43,049 nucleotides of DNA from Blattamonas nauphoetae (GCA_033064195.1 JARBJD010000485.1:1-43049), one strand, 5' to 3'; positions 1-10,187 are shown, counted from the first letter of the stretch. Numbers and translations are program-made. Notes: generated by a model not told the origin, from the letters alone.

Positions 1-2286
1 TTTTCACAAATCCATTGAAACCAACAGTTGAACCACTTCGAAAAATTCTGAAAAAATTCTAAAATCTCGAGGACATAGTAGGTCGTCGATCAAAGAGGTT
101 TGATCAAAATCGGTTGAGAATTCGTGGAGTTACGTACCGAACTTTGGTCCAAAAGTGACCAAACAAGTCGATGTTCCGATTTTGCTACTATGAACCGCTG
201 TATGGCTCAAATTGTGTTCAAACACGTTTGATTGTGACGGAATTCATTTTGAAAGGTAGGATTTTCGATAAAAAGCACTTTCTGAAAAAAGTTTGATCCG
301 ACCCATTGAGATTTTTACGAGTCGATTTTTCCAAGAAAAGGTATGGACGTTCAGGACTACGTCCTTTGATCACTTTTCGCCCTCTTATGGTGCTTTTGCG
401 TCTTAAAACGCTTGTTGACGCCTTTGGTGTCATTCATGTCAGAAAACTTTGACACCTCATCGTTCAGACATTTTTCTTCAATTTTCATTTCTCACTATTT
501 TCGCTTCTTCCACTTCACAATTATGTTCATCCGAGGCTTTTCAGAGATTTTTCTCACCTCGTGACACTAGTTCACTTTTATGACCGTTTTCACTTCACCA
601 TCTTGAAGACACCATTTTCACACTACTGTTCCTCACATCACATTTTATCGCGTTTTCTCCTATTGTAGGTCCTTTTGGACCATACAAGGAAGCTCTGGTT
701 GAAATTTCAGTTTGTTTCATACATTAGTTGTCTCATAATGTTGATTTTACGTCTTTTCACTTCACAACTTTTCACTGTATTTTGATGTTTGTACGCCACT
801 TCAGCCCCTTCTTTCTCTCATCTCACATTCCACGTTTGCCATTTCATTCGCTCGAATTGATCTCTCATTCCTCTCAATTTACAAGCGTTTATTCCGCCAT
901 CTCACCCACTTCAGCACATCATTATGTTCGGTTTTCATTGTTTTTTCACTTAATTGGACAAAAGATGGTGAAACAAGGTAAAACGAAACGGACAAGTGCA
1001 ACAGAGAATGGTGAAATGACGATCGTGATTCTGGCGTGGAATTTGTCGTTAATTGTGTGATTTGAGTCGATGTTCACCTTTTCATTGCATAACAAAACAA
1101 GAAAGATTGGAAAAAACGAGTGAAATGTGCAATGAGTGATTAGAAGACAGAGATCCGATGCAGATCACGATCCGTCGGATCCTCGTCACAAGTTGGTAAT
1201 ATGAGGAAACAAAAATTAGCGCAATTGAGAAAAAAGATAGTGAAAGAGAACTGAATATGTTTGAAATGGCGAAAGTGAAAATCAAAGAACAAATGAAGAC
1301 GGTGAAGTGACCGGACTTGAAAACAGAACTAGTGAAAAACAAGTGACAAGACAAACAAAAACAGGTCAAACAAGAGTGAATAAAGAGGAAAATCTACGTG
1401 AAAAGTTCAATAATAGGTAAAAATGCAAAGATATGACGTCGTCAGAGATCGATCCTGAAAAGTGAAGAAAAGAGATGAAAATGATAAAACGAGAATGAAA
1501 ACAAGTAAAAGAAAGAAAAGAAGAGATGAACAGAGGTGGTTTGAAGAGAGAAGATACAACATACACTGCATAATTTCGACAGTTGATGGTTTGACCAATT
1601 CAAGGAGACCTGTTGAAAAAGAATGAACAAAACATATGAAAATCGATGAAACAAGAATGAAGAAAGAAGAAAATGAGAGTGGCATACTCAATATTACAGA
1701 AAAGTTCCAAGTTGGAGAGACGACAAGGATCGAAACTAAAAAGGAGAGAGTAGAGCTGATGATGAGAAAACGATAATGAAAGAACGTTCACGAAAGCAAA
1801 GAAAAGGAGAAACAAGTATGTTTTGAGTGATAAGAAACAACATGCAATGAAAACCTGAGAAAGGTGAAGATCGGTCATTTCATAGACGTCTATAGAAATA
1901 GAAGAGACGAAACATATTAAAATGAGAGGAAAAAGATGTGAGAAAGAAGAGAATGAGGTCGGTATGATGAAGATTCCGAAAAAATTCCGAGATTATGAAC
2001 GAACAAAATCGAGTTGAACATGGAAACAAAAAAATGATGTTGAGAAAACGAAGCATACTGTGACGATGCTGTGCATCAGATCATTCCAGAAAACGTGGAA
2101 TTAGGACGAAATGAGCATTTTTTAGAAAATGAGTGATCGATCCCATATTTTGGTTCTTTTTAGAAAATACAAGGAAAGTGTTATTGACATTGACGGTTGT
2201 AGAATATGTTGGTAAAAAAGAAAAAAACTGATTGAACATAATTTCATTGTTTCTAAAATTGTTTTGACTTTTTTATTTTGTATAAA
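1..2286. other. Outer non-coding part of left arm, no convincing gene
   Basis: No reading frame here looks like a protein: the open frames are low-complexity Ser/Phe/Leu-rich or Lys-rich translations of biased DNA. Two compositional blocks stand out. Roughly 450-1,000 is pyrimidine-rich with recurring TTTTCACTTC-like phrases, and roughly 1,080-2,000 is purine-rich on the plus strand. The first 330 bases match, with divergence, a third copy at about 42,440-42,790. This may be a long terminal inverted repeat of the Polinton. That reading is an inference. Confidence 0.6.
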
Positions 2287-3120
2287 ATGAATCGACAAAA
2301 ATACAATTCACAAATGATCGAGAAAATGATTGATCATAATCTTTCGACGATCACTGAGAATGCAGCAGTCATTCACACACTACAGACGGAATTAGAAACG
2401 AATCAGGAAGAACTCGACACACTTAAGAAGACAACTGAAGCACAGCAGATAGCGATTTCCTCAATCCAAAACGTCGCTTCAACAAATGGATCAATCACTT
2501 GTTCAGCTGGTATAGCAACACCAACAATTGGAGGATTGATCAATGTGAATGGAGCGAATTGGAATATATCAGAGGGAACTATTCCAAAGTATCCTGGAAC
2601 ATATCCATCATCAACATTTAAGTCTGGCATTTCAATTTCGCAATCGATTGCAGAAACATCAGGAATTCAGTTCAATGGTGATGGCATTATTATGTGGTCT
2701 CCGTGTGACACACCAACATTGTATTACTACGATGAGGACACTGGTTCAGGAGTGTTTTCAATATCACCAACTGGAAGTTTTTCACAATTGTCAGACAGAA
2801 GAGTCAAAAGGAATATTGTTCCATATCCTAATGTTCTTGAACAACTGAATAAAGTGGAAATTGTGCAGTATCAGTTCAACACATTTGACTCGAAGATCAG
2901 CAAAGTCACAAAGCAAATAGAGAATGAGACTGATGAAGAACACTTGAAGAACTGCAAAGAGAAATGCGAATGTCTGAAGAAGGAAAGTGAGAAGAAACAC
3001 ATTGGTGTGATTGCTCAACAGGTCCAAGAGATATTCCCAGAGGTTGTGAATGATTCCAATCCAGATTGTCTTCTAGTTGATTATGCAGAACTCTCTTGCT
3101 TCTGCGTGAAAGCCATTTAG
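2287..3120 (+). CDS. Fibre-like protein with S74 / intramolecular chaperone domain (left copy)
   Basis: Three parts are visible. Residues about 1-60 are a heptad-rich coiled coil, typical of trimeric fibres. Residues about 65-165 are rich in Gly, Ser, Thr and Ile and look like a beta-structured shaft. From about residue 167 comes a motif set typical of Peptidase_S74, the self-cleaving chaperone of phage tail spikes and of eukaryotic MYRF: SDRRVKRNI, then a Leu/Tyr-rich stretch, then HIGVIAQQVQEIFPEVV and LLVDYAEL. In that family the Ser of the SD pair is the cleavage nucleophile. The ATG at 2287 is preferred because it directly follows a T-rich start motif and TATAAA. The gene points inward, against most genes of the arm. 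A receptor-binding or surface fibre is inferred from the architecture. Confidence 0.75.
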   Translation: MNRQKYNSQMIEKMIDHNLSTITENAAVIHTLQTELETNQEELDTLKKTTEAQQIAISSIQNVASTNGSITCSAGIATPTIGGLINVNGANWNISEGTIPKYPGTYPSSTFKSGISISQSIAETSGIQFNGDGIIMWSPCDTPTLYYYDEDTGSGVFSISPTGSFSQLSDRRVKRNIVPYPNVLEQLNKVEIVQYQFNTFDSKISKVTKQIENETDEEHLKNCKEKCECLKKESEKKHIGVIAQQVQEIFPEVVNDSNPDCLLVDYAELSCFCVKAI

Positions 3121-3157
3121 GAATGATGCTCTATTGTTGGACATCAACAGACAGTGA

Positions 3158-3643
3158 TCAATGAACTGATACAAAAATATAATTCACTGATCGAAACAAT
3201 GACCAATATTCCAACATGAGATCAACCAGAAATTCATAATACTCTCTGGTTATTTTTCCATTGATTGTCTCTTGTGTTTCCATCTCGATTGACTCACCAG
3301 AACTGTCTTTGAACCAGATCTTCACAATTGATTGTCGAGTGCTTAATTCCCACTTCTTTCGCTTCGCAATCTGTTCGTTACAGAAGGCAATATATGAATC
3401 ATTGTGCGCGTCAGTCTGGATCCAATCACCATGTATTGTTCTGTGCTGAGGAATGTCTTTTGAAATGACTGTTGTTGAACCATCAATTTCCTCCCTCACA
3501 TGTATGAGTTTGCAGTCAAGAAAGTAGATGTATTTTTGTTTTCTAGAATTGGTAAAATCAGGAGGAGTTGAGCAGTGTGAGAATTCTGAATTGAGAAGTA
3601 ACGCTTCACCATTTGTGTTTTCTACAAAAATAAAATATTGCAT
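3158..3643 (-). CDS. Unknown small Polinton protein (left copy)
   Basis: I do not recognise this protein of about 150-160 residues. It is mixed in composition, with aromatic residues spread throughout and a C-terminal half rich in Glu, Ile and Trp (KIWFKD, EYWSLF). It has no clear signal peptide or membrane segment. It lies tail to tail with the fibre gene, about 40 bases apart, and downstream of the first capsid-like gene on the same strand, so it probably belongs to the structural gene block. The two arms differ near its N-terminus, so the start is uncertain; the T-rich start motif lies just upstream of the probable ATG. Confidence 0.5.
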   Translation of the reverse strand: MQYFIFVENTNGEALLLNSEFSHCSTPPDFTNSRKQKYIYFLDCKLIHVREEIDGSTTVISKDIPQHRTIHGDWIQTDAHNDSYIAFCNEQIAKRKKWELSTRQSIVKIWFKDSSGESIEMETQETINGKITREYYEFLVDLMLEYWSLFRSVNYIFVSVH

Positions 3644-3666
3644 TTGTTCTATTCAATAACCTCTCT

Positions 3667-5274
3667 TTACTTCTTCGTATGCTTCTTGGAGTCGACGATC
3701 AATGACGTATCGCACTCGTGGCTGTCCATTCTCAATCCAGAACAGCCAGTATGTTGCCTGATGTAGTGCGAGAATTGGTGGAGGAGGACCTTCTGGAGTA
3801 GATGTGAAATATGGATCAAGTTCTCCTGATTGATTGGTGTTCCTCTATAGACAATATTAACTGATTCTGCTGTCGAGATTCCTTCTTCTCCACCAGCAAT
3901 TTCACTTCGATCTGTTGGAACCATGAATGTGAATGAAGTCGCATCCGTGACTGGTCTTGTTCTCTTGTAGTCAGCTCCTCTGTCGTGAAATACTCGAGTT
4001 GAACAAATGGAATTCTCAAACTCTTCCGTGGCAGAACAACCAATGAAGTCACCATTCACCATCATCATTTGATAGAACTCTGGTGATATAGTTGACATTG
4101 GGAAATTGGGAAAGTTGGATCCAAGCATTTCAAATTGACCAACATATTGAGGATTTCTGAAGACTGTACATTCATTTGGTCTTTCAGGGAATAAGCACAC
4201 TAGATTCATGAGATTGTTGAGTTTGATACTGATGTTTGATCTCACTCCCATGGCATTTGCTTTTGATTGGAACGATTGTGTGTCAATTCTTTCAGCTTTC
4301 AGAACATATAAAGTCTTTGTGTAAGTGTTTATCAGAGATTGTTTAGTTGCATCAGTTATCTGATATCCATAGCAAACTGATGTGACTTTATCCACTGATG
4401 AAGCAAGAACAGTGGAAGTGGTTGGCGATGTAGCGATATATTTCACAGTACCTGATGATGCCAGTTGAAAATATTGAATTCGTTGAACTGTATTCCCGAT
4501 TTGTGTAAACTCTTGAGTCAGTGTCGAGAAGTCTCCATCGTACATTAATTCTGTTTGGGATTGAGTTGACAGAGTTGATATCGAAATACTTGGATTTTGA
4601 TCGATACTGTTTTCAAGTGTTTTCCTTACGATTGTGGAAACTCGAATAGGACAATACACAAGTGAATCAGTTGTTAAATGAAATCTCAATCGGAGATTGC
4701 CAAAGATGGAATTTGGATACTGATCGAAAGTACTTAATGGTAGGAGATTCACAAATGGAATGACCAATGGAATTGTAAATGTGATGTTTGAAGAGGCAGC
4801 ATCGACTGGACAATGATAGAATCCACATACGCTTGGATCCATTCTCTGAACATTTTCCCAAAGACTGTAGCAATGCTTCATGTTATTTTTCTCTTCATGG
4901 GATTTGAAAGTGTGGTATAGAAATGATTCGTGGATGTGATTGTTCTGAAGTGTATTGTCAATGATGTTCCCTTGACTGTCGACGAGTCTCATGTCTCGAA
5001 TTGCATCTGATGATGATTTAAATCCGTAGAACATACCATACATTCCAACATATTGCGCAGATGCACTCGTTGGTTTCGAATATGGAACGGTAACTGTGAG
5101 ATCAATTCGTAAATGACTCTTCGAAAACTCAGTCACATCATGTCCATCATAGCACAGTGGAACTTCAATCTCGTCTCCAATTCTGCATGGCATTGGAGGA
5201 TTTGTAGGATGCACTTCTTGGATGGAGTAGACGTGCGGCTCGGAATCCCACTGTTTTGGCATGTATGATTGCAC
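3667..5274 (-). pseudogene. Capsid-like protein A (left copy, broken)
   Basis: The protein is about 540 residues in the right arm. Alternating beta-strand-like segments fill its length, as expected of a double jelly-roll major capsid protein. It is clearly related along its length to the neighbouring capsid-like protein B. Shared landmarks are an early GDEIEVPL/GQEIIIPL segment, an FGNLRLRFHL/FGDLKLSVHI segment, and a C-terminal PPPPILA...YW block. Assignment as a capsid protein rests on length, fold-like pattern and Polinton context, not on a database hit. This copy is broken, with about one or two breaks. It sits in the minus-strand structural block between protein B and the small unknown gene. 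Confidence 0.6.
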
Positions 5275-6544
5275 TTCGATTTGCTCAATTCATGTCGATG
5301 TTGATTTGGATTGATTTGATCTGATACTTCTCATTTATAGAAAAATAAAAATACAATATCATTATTTTCTTTTCCTGTTTTAAGATTTCATTATTCCAAG
5401 TTCCTTGTGTAAGGCTTTCAGTGTAAGATTTGGATAATACTCAACTTTGGTTCACCATTGCTGTATCGTAGTACCCACCAAGTTGTTGCAGTTGTTGCTA
5501 AAATAGGTGCTGGAGGATGTGTAAATCTTGTCATAAAACCATCGCTTTTATCAATTTGCTGACTTGGATCAAGAACATTATAGTACGTGTCAATCAAACC
5601 CTGATATATTGGTTGAGATCTCAAAGTGACTGGAACATTCTGACCTCTGGAACTGATCGAATCATTACAGTTTGTTGGACATCCACTTCGTTGTGTTGAA
5701 AAGCATAATAGGAAGTCAGAATTGTCATGAATTGGTCGCACTCTTGTCATTGTTTCATTTGGATAATTCTGATCACCAGTGAGTTTCTCTTGAACGAGAG
5801 AATCTGTAAGTGATCGCTCCAAATCATCTGGAACAGTAAGGTTTGAATCAAGATTGAAAGTCGACAATGCAAACTGATAGAAGCGAGCTCCAATAGTTGT
5901 TGTCGGTTGTTCAGGATAGTATTTGTTGAGGAGATTCACTTGGATATTCTTCTGCATGGGATTGTGGAAACATGTGACTTCATTATCATAGTGACGGAAG
6001 AGAAGCATGATATCCTTCGCATTCACAAGTACCATTTGCTGAGTACAATCAATTCCTGATGGAGTCGGTGTTTTCTGAAATGGATAGAATGAGATCTTTT
6101 CAGCTGGTATTGTTCCAGGACGATCCTGATCCATCTTCTTCAGATTCTCTTTCGCAATTTCTTTCATTTTGTATCCAGCACTCATGCAATACACATCATC
6201 AATGCGATAATCCATAATGTTGAGAGAAATGTATTGTTCATCAGGGGAAGGTTCCGAGGTAATACCAGTCGGATGTGTATATACACAATCTTGTTTTACT
6301 GCCATGATCTTAAATGATTGACCGATTTGAACGAAGTTCTTTGTACATGGGGGGACGAGATACGGAAGGAAGGTTGGACGATCACGATTCCAATAAACAA
6401 GTGAATCTCGGATGGGAGGTAACTTTGATGTATATTCACTGATCAATAACGAGAGTGTATTTTTCAATGTCAGTTCAGGATTCACAGGACAACACACGAA
6501 TGCATCTTCATTTATGTGCACACTGAGTTTCAGATCTCCGAAGA

Positions 6545-6552
6545 GACATCTT
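6545..6552. repeat. 8-bp target site duplication, left
   Basis: GACATCTT directly before the hAT-type element and repeated directly after it at 7,074-7,081. The right arm holds one uninterrupted copy of this site at 31,324-31,331 (as AAGATGTC), which is the empty site. Confidence 0.9.
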
Positions 6553-7073
6553 CAGGCTTCTGATTTGATCCCAGTGATCCCAGTCGGATCTGATCCCACT
6601 AAATACCTACAATACCATTTCGTTTCTTTCATTTCAAAAAAGTCTTCTTATATATGATATTTGAATGGAAAAAAAAGTAAAAAGGAAAATGGTCACTTCA
6701 TAGATCATGAAAATGCAAACTTTGGGTGCTGCTGTTTCAGTTTGTTCTACAACAATAATTATAAAAACAAGTCGATAATGCGTTATTATGTCTTCTTTGA
6801 TGGTTTTTTCTCACTGACTAAAGTCAATGAAGGGAATACATCGAAAAAAGAAGTGTTGGTGATTGTGATCGTGCGTGTTTTTGGGAAATAAGAGCTGTCT
6901 GAAATATTGAAGAGCATTATGTGAAAACAAGAAGTGAATTGAACATGATTAATGAAGTGATAATGAGAAAATCTCAAAGGAAAAGAGTTGAAATTTGATC
7001 TCAGTCCAAATTTAGGCACTGACATCAATTGATCCCAGTTTTACCTATTTTGATGGGACTACTCAGATGCCTG
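6553..7073. mobile_element. Non-autonomous hAT-type DNA transposon (MITE-like), 521 bp
   Basis: The element starts CAGGCTTCTGA and ends with the reverse complement of CAGGCATCTGA, so it has 11-bp terminal inverted repeats with one mismatch. It is flanked by an 8-bp direct duplication (GACATCTT). An 8-bp duplication plus CAGG-type ends is the signature of the hAT superfamily. Subterminal GATCCCAGT occurs at 6,567-6,575, 6,576-6,584 and 7,031-7,039, resembling the short subterminal repeats that hAT transposases bind. The only open frames are about 75-80 residues and unlike any transposase, so it would need a transposase in trans. It lies inside a capsid-like gene and only in this arm, so it inserted after the inverted duplication formed or after the last homogenisation of the arms. 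Confidence 0.88.
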
Positions 7074-7081
7074 GACATCTT
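7074..7081. repeat. 8-bp target site duplication, right
   Basis: Second GACATCTT copy, directly after the hAT-type element and identical to 6,545-6,552. Confidence 0.9.
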
Positions 7082-7860
7082 GGATAGTCAGTCATTCCTG
7101 AGAAAATTAGAAGATCTTCAAGATTAATCGACACACGAATTGGTACATCAATCGTGTCTTGAAACACTCCTGTTCCAGATGTTGTTGTGAAGTCTGATAA
7201 AGGAATATACACACCAGCAACCGATTCGTCATGATTCCAAGCATTTTGCCAAGGTGTGTGACAATGTTTTCGATTCTCCAATTGACTCTTTGGTTTGATC
7301 ATATTGTAAAGGTGAGACTCCATTGAGACATCATTTGTTGTCGTGCTAATGATTCTTTAATTGTTGTGAAGAACAGTAAGGTCACGGAAGATTGATGCAG
7401 AATGCTTAAGTCCAACGAAGATGAATATCCTTTCATTCATGTACGAGCCAATTTTACCTGCAGTTTGTTTCCAGTTGTTGACTTTCAATGTCGCTGTCAT
7501 TGTGAACGTAATGAAGGAATCATCACTTTGACAAATGTCTTGATTCCCGGTCAGTGGAATGATTATCTCCTGTCCTTTGTAGAATCGTGAATTCTCTGAT
7601 GGTTTCAATTCTTGAATAGAAGTACTGTGAGCTCCATCGTTCAGAAGGTAATTGATGTGATGTTCAGACATGAGTTGCTGCTGTATTTGACCAATATCAT
7701 CTCTGGTATACTTGATTGATCCAGTTGTATTTCCAGTCAATGATGATGCTCCAGTTCTTTTGTTTGTCAGATGTGTTCTATGTGAGTTCATTTTATCAAA
7801 AATAAAAAAACAATATTGCTTATTTCTCTTTCACTTTTTCTCTGAAAGGGTTCGAAGCAT

Positions 7861-8166
7861 TTAGCGAGACTTTTTCAGTTTCTTCTTCTTTGGTTTCGGC
7901 TTCAGCTTTTCTTCCAGTCTCAGTATTTCTCCTCTGAGTTTGTTCGCAACTGCTGTGTTCCCTTCATTGATTGCTTGCTCATACTGAGCCATCTTTTCCG
8001 CATGGATTTGCTGATCCGATTTCACATCTGGAATCATCTCAACACCTGTCTGTGCAACCTTCGAAATCAATGGTCCAACGAAGGGAATGAGATTCAGAAA
8101 TGGAGCTCCAACTCTGAGTATGTTTTTGCTAACTGCTGCTAATTTTGATAACCAACCTGGTGCCAT
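7861..8166 (-). CDS. Small MAPG protein 2, basic tail (left copy)
   Basis: This 101-residue protein begins MAPGWLSKL. An amphipathic to hydrophobic stretch (about residues 4-45, including GAPFLNLIPFVGPLISKV) is followed by a charged helical region. It ends in a strongly basic tail rich in Lys-Pro and KKKK. A membrane-active or DNA-binding virion peptide, comparable in general design to small adenoviral core or membrane-lytic proteins, is possible. This is inferred from composition only. It shares its first four residues and size with the next gene, and both follow a T-rich motif plus ATAAATG start. It looks whole. Confidence 0.6.
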   Translation of the reverse strand: MAPGWLSKLAAVSKNILRVGAPFLNLIPFVGPLISKVAQTGVEMIPDVKSDQQIHAEKMAQYEQAINEGNTAVANKLRGEILRLEEKLKPKPKKKKLKKSR

Positions 8167-8201
8167 TTATGTAACAATAAAAAAACTTGAACACAAACAA
8201 A

Positions 8202-8513
8202 TTATAATCCTTTGAATTGAATTTTAGAATTTGACGATTGTGGAATGTCATCGTTTGAATACCGTGCATTTCGCGGTGGTTCATAATCGATCATCTGTGG
8301 TTGTTGGGCTCTGTTGATTGCTTTGTTTTGCTGGTACACATCCATCATTCCTCCTAAGCCACTGAGTATTCCTCCAGCTGTTTGTCCAAACTTGTTGTTC
8401 GTCTGTGAGAGAAGTCCACCACCAACCTGAAGCAGTGATGGAGCAAGCGGTTTGATGAATTGAAAGAACTGTTTGCCGATATTTTTGAGTTTGTTGAAAC
8501 TTCCTGGTGCCAT
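8202..8513 (-). CDS. Small MAPG protein 1, Gly-rich (left copy)
   Basis: This 103-residue protein starts MAPGSFNKLKNIGKQF. It has a likely amphipathic helix (about 5-28) and a Gly/Leu-rich central part (GGGLLSQ, GGILSGLGGMM), and then a polar Gln/Asn-rich C-terminus. The shared N-terminus and adjacency to the other MAPG gene suggest the two are distant paralogues or share a sorting or packaging signal. I do not recognise a named family. The start follows the strongest form of the T-rich motif (TTTTTTATTTTTACATAAATG). It looks whole. Confidence 0.6.
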   Translation of the reverse strand: MAPGSFNKLKNIGKQFFQFIKPLAPSLLQVGGGLLSQTNNKFGQTAGGILSGLGGMMDVYQQNKAINRAQQPQMIDYEPPRNARYSNDDIPQSSNSKIQFKGL

Positions 8514-8549
8514 TTATGTAAAAATAAAAAATACAATTCTTTAATTATT

Positions 8550-9137
8550 CTAACGAGGAATTGCCTTTGTCAGTGAAATACCATAATTGAGAATAGTGTT
8601 GTATGCTTCATTGAAGGCTATGCTCATGTCTTTTCCACCAACAAGGATCTTGAAAATGGTTCGAAAGATCGGGAGTTTATTCAGACATCGGCACTTGTCA
8701 GATAAATCATCCAATTCGATCACCACATCATTGATTCCAGTGAGTGTAGCAATCAGTGCACATAAATCACTTTGGTTTGTGATCAGTTTCTTCGATGGTT
8801 CAATGAGATTATTCAGTAGTTTCTTTTCACATGCGAATGCATTCTTGTACACTATCGGTAGTTGGTCATTGATTGCTGCAATATTAGAAGTGTATTCTCT
8901 AAGTGGGATTGAACGACTTTGGATTGGTGCAGATGGATAGATCTCGGGTGGTGGTGGATCATATGTACCTGGAACATTGTCAAGTTCACCATTTGCTCCT
9001 TGTTCATTTCGATCTTCGAGCTTAGATCTTCCAGAAGTTGATCCTTTGTTATCGATGATGACATTGTTGGTGATTGACGTTGGAACTGAAGAAGAACTTG
9101 TGTGTTTTGTAAATTGACAACTTAGAATTGGTTGCAT
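8550..9137 (-). CDS. Unknown Polinton protein, about 195 residues (left copy)
   Basis: I do not recognise this protein. Residues about 1-85 are low-complexity and rich in Ser, Thr and Pro, including a PPPPEIYPSAP run that resembles the short proline motifs used by viruses to recruit host proteins. The remainder is predicted helical, with a Cys-containing segment (CRCLNKL) and a hydrophobic end. The ATG at 9,137 is chosen because it lies just after the T-rich motif; a GTG codon in frame precedes it. It sits between the larger unknown gene and the MAPG pair, on the same strand. It looks whole and the two arm copies are nearly the same. Confidence 0.5.
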   Translation of the reverse strand: MQPILSCQFTKHTSSSSVPTSITNNVIIDNKGSTSGRSKLEDRNEQGANGELDNVPGTYDPPPPEIYPSAPIQSRSIPLREYTSNIAAINDQLPIVYKNAFACEKKLLNNLIEPSKKLITNQSDLCALIATLTGINDVVIELDDLSDKCRCLNKLPIFRTIFKILVGGKDMSIAFNEAYNTILNYGISLTKAIPR

Positions 9138-9174
9138 CACTTTCTATTAAAATAAAAAATATATATTTATGTTT

Positions 9175-10128
9175 TTAATCACTCATATCTTTCTCCAAGT
9201 GTGCGAATCGAGTATATTCAGGCATATGTCCTGTTTGGTATCTTCCGATATCTCCCGTTCTTGTTCTGTATGCTGCAGTTGTCTGTTCGTTTACAAATGT
9301 TGAGATGTTCGCTGAATAACGACCAAGGAAAGTATGCAAATCTTCTGTTTTGGTGATGATTTCGAGGAACTGTGGATGAATTTGTTCCTTAAACGCTTTT
9401 CTTGCTTTCGTTCTCTGATGATCTGGATTGGAACTGATGAAACCTTCAACATAGTCTTCAAGCCATTGATCCCACATCTTTGATGCAATCTTGGATTGAA
9501 TGGAATTGAAAACCATATTGTCCAACACTCCTTTTCCAGGGTCTGCTGGTTGATCTCGACTGGCTCGATACAGCTTCAATACATTAGTCATGAAATCACC
9601 AACAGCTTTCTTCAATATTGCATATGGTTGTTGTGATCGTTGTGCTTGCATTTCTTGGTAGTTGACTTCACGATAGTTTCCAGGTAAATCGTATGTTCCA
9701 GTTTTGAGGAAGTTGTTGTGTGCAGCTTTGATTCTTCTTCCATGATCTTGACGAAATGATGAATATGGTTGTTGTCTTCGCATATCTGGTGTTGGATTCA
9801 TTGAATAGTATGTCTCGACGACAGGTCGACTGTTGTATGGTGCAAGCATGAAACCATTCGCTGCAACGAGATCTCCGTTTTCTTTGTCGTAGACCATCAC
9901 ATCAGGAACTTTACCATATTTTTCCATTTTGACTTCCCAATTTTGTCCAGTCCTTTCAATGTATTCTAAAGCAGATGGAACACTACTGAGTGCAGAATTG
10001 AAGTTGGTGCGAATGTCATCATCAGCATAGATTCTTTTCATTGCATCCAAAGCCCCCTGATCATATCTCATTTTTGGTTTCTTCGCTGGAGCCTTTCTCT
10101 TTGCGGGAATGTATTGTATCTTCGACAT
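9175..10128 (-). CDS. Unknown Polinton protein, 317 residues (left copy)
   Basis: The ATG at 10,128 gives MSKIQYIPAKRKAPAKKPK. This is a very basic N-terminal tail that could be a nuclear localisation or DNA-binding segment. The rest is mostly helical and charged, with Tyr/Gln-rich stretches around residues 115-185. I considered the Ulp1-like maturation protease that Polintons usually carry, but I see no convincing His-Asp-Cys arrangement. It is therefore left unnamed. It is divergent from the ATPase gene, with about 60 bases between the starts, so that gap probably holds a two-way promoter. It looks whole. Confidence 0.55.
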   Translation of the reverse strand: MSKIQYIPAKRKAPAKKPKMRYDQGALDAMKRIYADDDIRTNFNSALSSVPSALEYIERTGQNWEVKMEKYGKVPDVMVYDKENGDLVAANGFMLAPYNSRPVVETYYSMNPTPDMRRQQPYSSFRQDHGRRIKAAHNNFLKTGTYDLPGNYREVNYQEMQAQRSQQPYAILKKAVGDFMTNVLKLYRASRDQPADPGKGVLDNMVFNSIQSKIASKMWDQWLEDYVEGFISSNPDHQRTKARKAFKEQIHPQFLEIITKTEDLHTFLGRYSANISTFVNEQTTAAYRTRTGDIGRYQTGHMPEYTRFAHLEKDMSD

Positions 10129-10187
10129 TGTGTTTTCATACAAAATAAAAAAACCAAAAGTATATTTTAAATAGAGAGAAATCATAA

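Larger units (their letters stand above)
5418..7791 (-). pseudogene. Capsid-like protein B (left copy, broken and interrupted by a hAT element)
   Basis: A capsid-sized coding region of about 600 residues, paralogous to capsid-like protein A. Shared features include the GQEIIIPL segment, a SHLYNMIKPK segment matching the ESFLYHTFKS region of A, FGDLKLSVHI, and the PPAPILA...TWW block near the C-terminus. I infer a double jelly-roll shell protein. This copy carries the 521-bp hAT-type insertion at 6,553-7,073 and is also broken elsewhere (about two breaks). The gene start is at 7,791, where an ATG follows the T-rich start motif. Confidence 0.6.

Noticed and set aside
728-1878. Several open frames of 60-110 residues in the outer left arm (and their mirror images at 36,000-37,160)
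   Set aside because: Phe/Ser/Leu-rich translations of strongly biased DNA, overlapping one another on the same strand, with no motif or start signal.
6661-7028. Open frames of 76-80 residues inside the hAT-type element
   Set aside because: Low complexity, on opposite strands over the same DNA, and unlike any hAT transposase segment.
9175-10128. Ulp1-like maturation protease of the Polinton
   Set aside because: The gene is in a plausible place, but I cannot see a His-Asp-Cys arrangement or the family motifs.
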